This document shows, piece after piece, positions 1 to 5,267 of a stretch of DNA of 6,361 nucleotides (within the stretch, counting starts at the first letter, position 1; the number at the start of each line of letters is the position of its first letter). The stretch comes from Candidatus Delongbacteria bacterium (GTDB taxonomy: Bacteria > Bacteroidota > Bacteroidia > Bacteroidales > ML635J-15): contig JAQIDD010000292.1 in NCBI GenBank assembly GCA_027858215.1, positions 1 to 6,361 of the forward strand, given 5' to 3'. The notes under the pieces were generated by a model. That model ran no database searches. It saw nothing but the letters and a program-made list of their open reading frames with translations, and was not told the DNA's origin. The position numbers and the translations under genes are program-made.

Positions 1-231
1 TTTACCTTTATAACTTTTTTCTAAAAATTTATTTTTCCGGATACGTTTGTATTTATTAATGAGTGATTGCATGATGAATAGCATTTATGTATTATTAAAC
101 TATACTGTTTTTAAATTTATGGCTGCTAACTTACAAAAAATAGTAACCAGTTACATAAAGAGGACTTCAAAAATATGGTTTAACAATGAAAAAGACGGTG
201 TGGGATGCCACTGTATGATGCAACAAGAAAA

Positions 232-253
232 ACCCGGGGCGGGAGCCCCGGGT
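232..253 (-). terminator. Candidate intrinsic terminator hairpin
   Basis: Positions 232-240 and 245-253 form a perfect 9-base-pair GC-rich stem around a 4-base loop. Read on the minus strand, the stem is followed at once by a T-rich run (TTTTTCTTG, from 235 down to 227), the classic layout of a Rho-independent terminator for leftward transcription. On the plus strand no T run follows, so it would not be a good terminator in that direction. It could end leftward transcripts from the trhA side or a small RNA that includes the neighbouring stem at 276-337. A repetitive palindrome is an alternative. Termination is inferred from shape only. Confidence 0.55.
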
Positions 254-275
254 AAGCCACAACAGAAAAAGCACA

Positions 276-337
276 CTTAGCTCGGGTGGGGTTATTTAAG
301 GTAGGTAAACAATAGATAGGGGGACCACCCGACTAAG
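276..337. ncRNA. Candidate structured RNA: long bulged stem-loop
   Basis: Positions 276-289 and 325-337 pair over 13 base pairs with a single unpaired C at 281, closing a 35-base loop. The arms are GC-rich at the apex side (TCGGGTGG against CCACCCGA), in a very AT-rich surrounding. On the minus strand this stem comes 22 bases before the terminator-like hairpin at 232-253, an arrangement that fits a small RNA or a structured 3' untranslated end. A weak TAATTTG box at 446-452 on the minus strand might start such a transcript, but it is one base short of the usual spacing. I do not recognise an RNA family, and the strand is uncertain. Confidence 0.35.
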
Positions 338-530
338 CTTCTTAATTGTGTTAACTTTATATGATAATTTAATTTTTTCCATTGCTAATGTATGCCTTTA
401 CTGTGTATTTTAGTATGCTAATATAATACTTTGTTTTATTAAATACAAATTAAATTGGTTAACAGAAAGAAAATTAGGATTAACATAAGATATTCATTGA
501 CTAATTCATATTATTCTGTGATTGGTTACT

Positions 531-680
531 TCAAGTCAAGATTTTGGCATATTGTTCGATATACTGAATTATCTCAGATGCCTTATTATATTCAAACCAA
601 TGCATGTCATTGTAAGGTTTCAGCCAGTTGATTTGCTTTCGTGCATATTGCCTGGTGTTTTTTCTGATCAGTTGTATGGC
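531..680 (-). pseudogene. Orphan 3' fragment of miaA
   Basis: On the minus strand this segment encodes the last 46 shared residues of MiaA, starting at AIQLIRKNTRQYARKQINW, then reads ILT and stops at TGA (531-533), where the intact gene ends with A and TAA. In-frame stops lie just upstream (TGA and TAA within about 30 bases before codon GCC at 680-678), and there is no P-loop, so it cannot make an active enzyme. It matches residues 265-310 of the intact MiaA with five replacements: Q284L, R286P, K288N, A289D and Q291H. Despite being a fragment it has no frameshift or internal stop, so it is either young or was part of a working gene until recently. It lies beyond trhA, 1040 bases from the matching part of the intact gene. 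Confidence 0.88.
544..680. repeat. Direct repeat copy 1 (miaA 3' end)
   Basis: This 137-base segment matches 1584-1720 in the same orientation at 129 of 137 positions (94%) without gaps. Positions 544-599 and 623-680 are identical to the other copy. All eight differences fall between 600 and 622 (600, 607, 609, 612, 615, 616, 618, 622). Similarity stops abruptly at 680/681 inside the miaA reading frame, and at 543/544 close to the miaA stop codon. Recombination between the copies would remove 1040 bases including trhA. Confidence 0.96.
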
Positions 681-788
681 AAATTTCTGACATCAAAATT
701 AAGCTTACAGTGAAGGGCTGAATAACAGTTGCATTGGTTCAGGAATCCCAATTTCACCTGCGTGAGGGGGATGAAGAAAAATCATAGA

Positions 789-1448
789 TCAATATCGATC
801 CAAAGTATATCCATAAATAGCCACCCAATGGCAAACACTTCCTGCTATAACAAACAAATGCCATATTAAATGACTGTATTTTATTTTTTCCATTTTGAAA
901 AAGAACACACCCAAACCGTAACATGCTGCACCAATGATAATAAGTCCCACTCCCATAGGGTGCATATGTTTGTATAAAGGCATCAGGAATAATACAAAAA
1001 TAAACCCCATAACCAAATAAGCGATCACATAAAATATATTTACTCCTTTTTCAAATTTATTTGGGATCAGAATTTTCAAAATCACCCCTGTTAAAGCAAA
1101 GCCCCACACAATACCAAACATTACCCAACCCCAATCGTTTCTGATAACGACCAACGAAAGTGGCGTATATGTTGCAGCAATGAACAGAAAAATGGCTATT
1201 TGGTCAAAATAATGAAAGAAGTTTTTCACCTTAGTTCCGGAACGCAACGAATGGTTCAATGTTGAGGATATGTAAAGTAAAATAAGAAACGCCCCATAAA
1301 CAGAATAGCTAACAACATGCCATCCGGTGCCATAATGTTTTGCCGAAACAAGCATTAGCACCAGCGCAACGATAGCAAATGCCACACCCAAACCATGAGA
1401 AATTGAATTTGCAATCTCCTCTCCTCTTGTGAAACGCTTTTTTGTCAT
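789..1448 (-). CDS. trhA: PAQR/hemolysin III family membrane protein (TrhA-like)
   Basis: A 219-residue integral membrane protein with about seven hydrophobic segments, the usual size and form of bacterial PAQR (hemolysin III, COG1272) proteins. Family hallmarks are visible: EEIANSISHG near the N terminus (10-19), S61/S62 with H66 in STLNH, D82 in HYFDQIAIFLFIAATYTP, and H193 with H197 in the SHLIWH motif of the last segment, plus H207. In the related adiponectin receptors the S-H, D and HxxxH residues surround a zinc ion in a hydrolase-like site; the bacterial proteins are linked to membrane lipid homeostasis, and the hemolysin name is historical. It acts in the inner membrane. The start ATG is preceded by 128 non-coding bases, so it may have its own promoter; a box near 1487-1493 (TATTTTG on the minus strand) with TTTG 17 bases upstream is a weak candidate. 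It is bracketed by the miaA 3'-end direct repeats and so may be a late insertion. Confidence 0.93.
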   Translation of the reverse strand: MTKKRFTRGEEIANSISHGLGVAFAIVALVLMLVSAKHYGTGWHVVSYSVYGAFLILLYISSTLNHSLRSGTKVKNFFHYFDQIAIFLFIAATYTPLSLVVIRNDWGWVMFGIVWGFALTGVILKILIPNKFEKGVNIFYVIAYLVMGFIFVLFLMPLYKHMHPMGVGLIIIGAACYGLGVFFFKMEKIKYSHLIWHLFVIAGSVCHWVAIYGYTLDRY

Positions 1449-1486
1449 AAATACCTCTACAGCCTTTTATTTAATTGTTTGCATTG

Positions 1487-1514
1487 CAAAATACAATAAT
1501 TTATTTGGAACAAA
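1487..1514 (-). promoter_or_regulatory. Weak candidate promoter for trhA
   Basis: On the minus strand TTTG (1514-1511) is followed after 17 bases by TATTTTG (1493-1487). This resembles the Bacteroidota -33 TTTG and -7 TAnnTTTG pair, but the second box is one base shorter than the consensus. Its position about 40 bases before the trhA start is suitable. A match of this quality is easily found by chance in AT-rich DNA. Confidence 0.25.
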
Positions 1515-1576
1515 AAAAAATTAAAGGTGCCTAAGCATAAGTTTTAGCTACTCTATGCAGTGATGAAATAAGCAGA

Positions 1577-2512
1577 TTATGCCTTGGCATATTGTTCGAT
1601 ATACTGAATTATCTCAGATGCCTTATTATATTCAAACCATTGCATGGCTTTATACCGCTTCTGCCAGTTGATTTGCTTTCGTGCATATTGCCTGGTGTTT
1701 TTTCTGATCAGTTGTATGGCTTGTTCTTTGGATATCTCGTTGTCGAAATAACGAAAGTACTCAGTGTACCCAATGGTTTTTAAAGGAACCAATCCCTTGT
1801 GTGGGTATAATTTGCGTGCTTCCTCTTCCAGACCTTGTTCCAGCATGTTGTCGATACGTTTGTCTATATCATGATACAACAATTTTCGGTCTTTATTCAG
1901 TCCGATAAGCAGCACATCAAAATCACGTTTTTTACGTGTGCGGGTATGAAAACTGCTGAAAGGCTTTCCAGTGCTCAGGCAAACTTCAAGTGCACGGATA
2001 ATGCGTTTGTGGTTTTTTTTGTCGATGTTTTTATAACAAACGGGATCAAGGTTTTTGAGTTCAAATCTCAACGGTTCCAGGCCTTCGTTATTGTATCGTT
2101 GTGTAAGTGCTTTGCGGATATTCATGTCGGGATCCGGAATCTCGTCAATGCCGTACAGGACAGCATCCAGGTACATGCCTGAACCACCTGTCATAATCAC
2201 TATGTTGTGTTTTTTGAAAAGCGTTTTCAGCAACCCGGATATATCGTTTTCAAACATGCTGGCATTGTAATAATCATGTATGGATAGTTTCCCGATAAAA
2301 TGATGGGGGCATTGTGCTAATTCGTTTGGTTCAGGCACAGCGGTTCCGATTTTCATTTCACGGTACATTTGCCGCGAATCACAGGAAATGATTTCTGTGT
2401 TGAAATGTTTCGCTAGCTGCAAGCTGGCTGCTGTTTTTCCCGAAGCTGTAGGGCCGCTGATACTTATGAGCAACTTCTTTTTATTGTGCAGCATATCAGA
2501 TGTCGAGGTCAT
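1577..2512 (-). CDS. miaA: tRNA dimethylallyltransferase MiaA
   Basis: MiaA transfers a dimethylallyl group from DMAPP to N6 of A37 in tRNAs that read codons beginning with U, giving i6A. It is a cytosolic enzyme. The 311-residue length is normal. Visible motifs: the P-loop GPTASGKT (20-27), SCDSRQMY (43-50) with the catalytic Asp45, IGTAVPEPNE (55-64), TGGSGMYL (108-115), HKRIIRALEV, and the C-terminal RKNTRQYARKQINW (270-283). It overlaps the upstream gene by 17 bases if the ATG at 2512 is used. A second ATG at codon 7 (2494-2492) lies one base after the upstream stop (TGA T ATG) and still leaves 13 residues before the P-loop, so it is an equally good start. The last 46 codons are duplicated at 544-680. 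Near the C terminus this copy has WQKRYKAMQW, where the fragment has WLKPYNDMHW; the latter's L and H look closer to the family pattern I remember (E. coli W-L and H-W). Confidence 0.97.
   Translation of the reverse strand: MTSTSDMLHNKKKLLISISGPTASGKTAASLQLAKHFNTEIISCDSRQMYREMKIGTAVPEPNELAQCPHHFIGKLSIHDYYNASMFENDISGLLKTLFKKHNIVIMTGGSGMYLDAVLYGIDEIPDPDMNIRKALTQRYNNEGLEPLRFELKNLDPVCYKNIDKKNHKRIIRALEVCLSTGKPFSSFHTRTRKKRDFDVLLIGLNKDRKLLYHDIDKRIDNMLEQGLEEEARKLYPHKGLVPLKTIGYTEYFRYFDNEISKEQAIQLIRKNTRQYARKQINWQKRYKAMQWFEYNKASEIIQYIEQYAKA
1584..1720. repeat. Direct repeat copy 2 (within intact miaA)
   Basis: This is the partner of 544-680: it covers codons 265-310 of intact miaA and ends within two bases of the last sense codon. 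The offset between copies is exactly 1040 bases with no gap. The divergent core here is 1640-1662; five of seven affected codons change the amino acid and two are silent. Confidence 0.96.
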
Positions 2513-3005
2513 CTATATTTTCAACACCACCGGAGTTTAATAAGTCATCATCTTCTGCATCCGGGTCAATGCCATAATCGTCCACAATAAGCGCCGGCGG
2601 GGCTTTCCCCTCAGACAAAATGCATCGCGGATAATTCAGTTTTGCTTCTTTTGCTGTCATGGTACGTACTTTCACCACTTCAATGAACAACATGCGTACA
2701 GAGAAAAAATCAAACAGATACAACAAACGTTGTCCTTTTTTTGTCAGGTATTTTTTTAGCAGGGTATCTTTCATCAGTTCAGGCGCATTTTTGTCATCTT
2801 CATCCATACGAACCATGCTGATTTCCTGTAGTTTTTCCCACTTTTTATTGCTGATATAAAAACTGGTCATTTGAGAGTAATCGTAGTCACAGGCTGTTTG
2901 TATTCCCAAATGCAAATCGTAAAACCGTTTTTCATCGAGGATATCAATATCTCTTATGAATTTTGAGTTTTCAGAAGATAAAATTCGTAATGTCAGGATT
3001 TTCAT
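2496..3005 (-). CDS. pRiA4b ORF-3-like (IS1096 TnpR-like) family protein
   Basis: A 169-residue soluble acidic protein. The pattern fits the plasmid pRiA4b ORF-3-like family: an N-terminal strand region (MKILTLRIL), FYDLHLGIQTACDYDYSQMTSFYIS (28-52), which parallels the family's LHxAIQxAxGWxxxHLxxF, a middle linker, LLYLFDFFSVRMLFIEV (94-110), which parallels YxYDFGDxWxHxIxxE, and YPRCILSEGKAPP (125-137), near the family's usual cysteine/proline signature. The tail (about 142-169) is very rich in D and E. The family name comes from a plasmid ORF and an IS1096 passenger gene; its biochemical role is unknown, and nothing here suggests transposition. It overlaps or abuts miaA downstream and lies 22 bases after the acyl-CoA reductase stop, so all three are probably co-transcribed and translationally coupled. 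Family assignment is by motif memory and is fairly, not fully, certain. Confidence 0.75.
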   Translation of the reverse strand: MKILTLRILSSENSKFIRDIDILDEKRFYDLHLGIQTACDYDYSQMTSFYISNKKWEKLQEISMVRMDEDDKNAPELMKDTLLKKYLTKKGQRLLYLFDFFSVRMLFIEVVKVRTMTAKEAKLNYPRCILSEGKAPPALIVDDYGIDPDAEDDDLLNSGGVENIDDLDI

Positions 3006-3027
3006 GTCAGTTTGCTTGTCTTGTTTA

Positions 3028-4035
3028 TCACAAATGTAATAAAAATTTCATAGTATCAATATCATCGGCGTATGTTGTGATGTCTGGATGTTGTGTTTCC
3101 CCAAATTTTACAGCATTATCAATGGCGATATTTTCAGCTGCAAAGCATTGAATGTTGTCTTTGTGTTTTTCAAGTTGGCTGAATAAGCTTTTTTCATCAT
3201 GATAGCGTTCATAATACAAAACCGCTACAGGAGATGCGATATCCGTATGCTCCCTGAGTATTAGAAAATCATTATCAAGAAATGCCTGTTGGTCCATCAA
3301 CAAAATGGCCTTGTTATACAGATGATTGTTCATGTATTTGTTGTGTTCTGTAAAATACCTGAATGCCTCCATGTTGTCCAGGATGCGTTTTTCATCCATC
3401 TCCTGAGGCATGTACAATTTGGAAACATTTCTGCACCCCAGACCGAAATATAAAAACACATCCCTGGCAAGGTGCTGAAGTTGTTCATTGCTTTCAGTCC
3501 CATCCAATATGGCTATACCGTTCCGGTTTTTACGGATGATATGAGGGATGTTTTTAAAGTAATAATCAAAATACCTGGCTGTATTGTTACTACCCGTGGC
3601 GATAACCGCATTGACATCTGTGAAAAAACCATCAGTTATGGATATTTTCTGTTTTAGTGAAGGCTCATCATCACCCAAAAAATCAACCACAAATTTAACC
3701 AGGACCTTGTCTTTAGAAGATGTTTTTATCAATGCCTTATGACCACTGAGCAACACACTAATCATATCGTGCATCCCCACAAGGGGAATGTTTCCTGCCA
3801 TAACAATACCCACTATTTTGTTTTTGTTTGCAGGCTCCGGATACTCATTCAACCATGTGTTAAGTGTTTCGTAGGTTAATTTTCCGGCCCAGTAATTCAG
3901 ATTGTGTCTGATGAATTCCGGTGTAAACCATTTATTTTCAGTGTATGCCCTTTCAATAACCTGTTCAAGTTGAGCATTATTGGTGCTTCCCAAAAAATTT
4001 CCCAGCTTGATCAGACTTGCTTTTATGTGTTGCAT
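3028..4035 (-). CDS. LuxC-like acyl-CoA reductase
   Basis: A 335-residue protein of the LuxC family (aldehyde dehydrogenase superfamily), which reduces activated fatty acyl groups to aldehydes with NADPH. Visible: KNKIVGIVMAGNIPLVGMHD (71-90) with the GNIPLVG nucleotide/substrate-loop signature, ALIKTSSKD (101-109), ATGSNNTARYFDYYF (146-160), which resembles the cofactor-binding GS turn, and YFGLGCRNVSKLYMP (196-210), where C201 would be the acyl-accepting nucleophile. The end, GETQHPDITTYADDIDTMKFL, matches the family's C terminus. At 335 residues it is shorter than the luminous-bacteria LuxC (about 480), as Bacteroidota homologues often are. There are no luxAB or luxDE genes nearby, so luminescence is not implied; a role in lipid or fatty-aldehyde metabolism is inferred. 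The start ATG lies 38 bases after the CCC-motif gene, in the same operon. Confidence 0.85.
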   Translation of the reverse strand: MQHIKASLIKLGNFLGSTNNAQLEQVIERAYTENKWFTPEFIRHNLNYWAGKLTYETLNTWLNEYPEPANKNKIVGIVMAGNIPLVGMHDMISVLLSGHKALIKTSSKDKVLVKFVVDFLGDDEPSLKQKISITDGFFTDVNAVIATGSNNTARYFDYYFKNIPHIIRKNRNGIAILDGTESNEQLQHLARDVFLYFGLGCRNVSKLYMPQEMDEKRILDNMEAFRYFTEHNKYMNNHLYNKAILLMDQQAFLDNDFLILREHTDIASPVAVLYYERYHDEKSLFSQLEKHKDNIQCFAAENIAIDNAVKFGETQHPDITTYADDIDTMKFLLHL

Positions 4036-4073
4036 AAATAATTATCAAAGGAATCTTTACAAATTAATTCTCA

Positions 4074-4592
4074 TCAGTATCCTGTAGATTCCCAGGCTTG
4101 TTCAATTTCATGCAAGGCATCTTTTGTGTTTAGCACATCTAATCCTGAAGCCAGGGCAATCACCATAATGATAATTATCACTGCAGCAAGACACAAACCA
4201 ATGATAGCAGTAACGCGCCCGGCTCTCATGTTTTTATATGAGCTGTAGGTATATAGGTCAGGATTTTGCATATATTCCCGTTGCGCTTTGGATGACAAAA
4301 TCAAAGCAATAATGGCAAGCACTATACTGATAACTCCATAACAGCAACAAAACAAAACCAGCGAAATGATTCCCATGGCCAGTATCCCTCCTGAATTAGG
4401 CAGTGGTTGCTGCATTTTTGATGTGGTTGCCTGAACGGAAGATGCTGGCTGTGATTGCTGGCTTGTTGCATTGCTACTCCCTTGATAACCCTCACTTTGC
4501 TGATTCCCGCTTGATAGGTGATTGGTTTCCTGAGGTTTTTTTTGTTGATTTGGGTCAAATTCAAATCCCTGTTTGTTGTTTTCAGTTGTCAT
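4074..4592 (-). CDS. CCC-motif membrane protein (DUF4190-like)
   Basis: A 172-residue membrane protein with a long N-terminal cytoplasmic or disordered region (1-66) rich in Q, S, N and P (runs such as SQQSQPASS) and without a signal peptide. Hydrophobic segments follow at about 68-82, 86-101 and 127-149. The cysteine triplet F-C-C-C-Y at 81-85 between the first two segments is the hallmark of the Bacteroidota CCC-motif membrane proteins. After it come SSKAQREYMQNPDLYTYSSYKNMRAGR-type loop residues (100-126), with the N-P-x-x-Y and K-x-x-x-A-G-R elements that I associate with the family, and a short acidic C-terminal tail. Function is unknown; proteins of this kind often occur next to DUF2752 proteins, as here (17 bases downstream of it). 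The cysteines might bind metal or be modified, but that is speculation. Confidence 0.82.
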   Translation of the reverse strand: MTTENNKQGFEFDPNQQKKPQETNHLSSGNQQSEGYQGSSNATSQQSQPASSVQATTSKMQQPLPNSGGILAMGIISLVLFCCCYGVISIVLAIIALILSSKAQREYMQNPDLYTYSSYKNMRAGRVTAIIGLCLAAVIIIIMVIALASGLDVLNTKDALHEIEQAWESTGY

Positions 4593-4609
4593 AAGGTTTA
4601 TTTTTGTTA

Positions 4610-4918
4610 TTATGAAAAACTAAAGGTATAATTTGTTAAAATTTTAATGATGTATGTAGTCATTATGATAATTACCGTAAATATAAACATAATTTTCAAA
4701 ACAAGTGCACCATGTTTAAAATTAAACATCAAATGCAAGCCCAAAAAAACCAGGGTTATCAGCATTGGTATTAAACCGGGATAATACTGAATGCTGGCAA
4801 AAAGATTTCCTTTGAGCAATTCAATGAATGCGCGTTGCATACCACATCCCGGACAATCCATCCCGGCATATGCTTTGAAAGCACAACTTCCCATGTGATT
4901 TTCGAGCCATTCAATCAT
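4610..4918 (-). CDS. DUF2752 membrane protein
   Basis: A 102-residue membrane protein with the DUF2752 signature: MDCPGCGMQRAF at 20-31, including the C22-x-x-C25 pair, then LLKGNLFASIQYYPG (34-48), followed by two hydrophobic segments at about 49-66 and 72-94. Family members are usually 90-150 residues; this is normal. Function is unknown; the CPGCG pair could bind metal or be a redox site. It is the first gene of the leftward operon, with its ATG 23 bases or so after a predicted transcript start (see the box at 4946-4953), and it is followed after 17 bases by the CCC-motif gene, a common pairing in Bacteroidota. Confidence 0.9.
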   Translation of the reverse strand: MIEWLENHMGSCAFKAYAGMDCPGCGMQRAFIELLKGNLFASIQYYPGLIPMLITLVFLGLHLMFNFKHGALVLKIMFIFTVIIIMTTYIIKILTNYTFSFS

Positions 4919-4945
4919 TGAATTTAAATTTTATAAACAGCGTAT

Positions 4946-4953
4946 CAAAAATA
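4946..4953 (-). promoter_or_regulatory. Candidate -7 box for the leftward operon
   Basis: The minus strand reads TATTTTTG, a full match to the Bacteroidota -7 consensus TAnnTTTG, 27 bases upstream of the DUF2752 start codon. A -33 TTG is not evident at the usual spacing, so the call is tentative. If used, the leader would be about 20-25 bases and the five-gene operon would be transcribed from here. Confidence 0.35.
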
Positions 4954-5032
4954 ATAAAATATGAGTATCTGGAAGTTTACCTGAGTTAACTTATTGTTAG
5001 TGAAATTTCTTATAATCATTTCTTCCTTTTTA

Positions 5033-5124
5033 TTCTCTGCGGTACTTGGCGCTTCTCTGCGTAGCTCTGCGGTATAGTAGGCTGTACCGCAAAGTTTCGC
5101 AAAGGAGCAGAGTCCCGCAGAGAA
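5033..5124. repeat. Inverted repeat of CTCTGCG units
   Basis: Arms at 5033-5077 and 5082-5124 are inverted copies of each other with a two-base length difference and several mismatches; both begin TTCTCTGCGG and end TGCGGTAxAG. The left arm also contains CTCTGCG three times (5035, 5055, 5065). It resembles CTCTGCG/CGCAGAG dispersed repeats seen in many environmental bacterial genomes, from memory only. It carries no gene and is probably a non-autonomous or passive repeat. Transcribed, it could fold into a long hairpin, but it has no T run to make a terminator. Confidence 0.75.
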
Positions 5125-5197
5125 ATTATAAACTAGTATTCACAAAAAATTAGGTATTCTTTCGGATACTCATATAATAAAAATAGACAATATTTAT

Positions 5198-5205
5198 TAT
5201 ATTTG
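5198..5205 (+). promoter_or_regulatory. Candidate -7 box for tilS
   Basis: TATATTTG matches TAnnTTTG exactly and lies 62 bases upstream of the tilS start, implying a leader of about 55-60 bases. No clear -33 TTG is found 17-23 bases upstream. A TATAAT at 5173-5178 is an alternative of the E. coli type, less likely in this phylum. Confidence 0.35.
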
Positions 5206-5267
5206 TTTCTTGAAAGAAAAGAATTAATAGAAGGCCCCTTAAGTTTGAAGGCAAAAAAAATATTTCA

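Larger units (their letters stand above)
1..530. other. Non-coding left region with two GC-rich hairpins
   Basis: I see no believable protein gene here. An open frame at 47-280 begins with TTG, has no recognisable domain, and runs straight through the GC-rich hairpin at 232-253, so I do not call it. The stretch is very AT-rich except for about 196-337, where two strong stem-loops lie. A TACGTTTG box at 42-49 fits the Bacteroidota -7 consensus on the plus strand but has no clear -33 partner. No tRNA, tmRNA, SRP RNA or RNase P core motif was recognised on either strand. The region could be the 3' flank of a gene left of the window, or hold a small non-coding RNA. Confidence 0.6.
4919..5267. other. 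Divergent intergenic region between DUF2752 operon and tilS
   Basis: This 349-base gap has no protein gene. It holds a candidate leftward promoter box (4946-4953), an inverted repeat of CTCTGCG units (5033-5124), a candidate rightward promoter box (5198-5205), a small 6-base-pair hairpin at 5154-5169, and a perfect 6-base inverted repeat at 5206-5219. The remainder is AT-rich with nothing I can name. Confidence 0.7.

Noticed and set aside
47..280. 77-residue open frame starting with TTG
   Set aside because: No domain, low-quality composition, and it reads through a terminator-like hairpin at 232-253; an AT-rich chance frame is more likely.
276..337. Integron attC site
   Set aside because: The bulged stem is suggestive, but the GTTRRRY/RYYYAAC ends are absent and no integrase or cassette array is seen.
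733..765. Second miaA relic: minus-strand GEIGIPEPMQL resembling KIGTAVPEPNEL of MiaA
   Set aside because: Only a 9-base and a 7-base exact match with gaps between; too short to separate from chance.
544..1720. Template/variable repeat pair of a diversity-generating retroelement
   Set aside because: The eight differences involve several base types in both copies rather than changes at adenines of one copy, and no reverse transcriptase is present.
522..1783. Two similar plus-strand open frames (522-713 and 1592-1783) that look like paralogous small genes
   Set aside because: Both are antisense to the duplicated miaA tail; their likeness comes from the DNA repeat, not from a real protein family.
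3028..4035. Part of a bioluminescence (lux) operon
   Set aside because: Only the LuxC-like reductase is present; no luciferase, transferase or synthetase genes are nearby, and such reductases are common in non-luminous Bacteroidota.
4322..4564. 80-residue minus-strand frame inside the CCC-motif gene
   Set aside because: It is an alternative frame of the same region; the 172-residue frame has clear membrane segments and the family motif.
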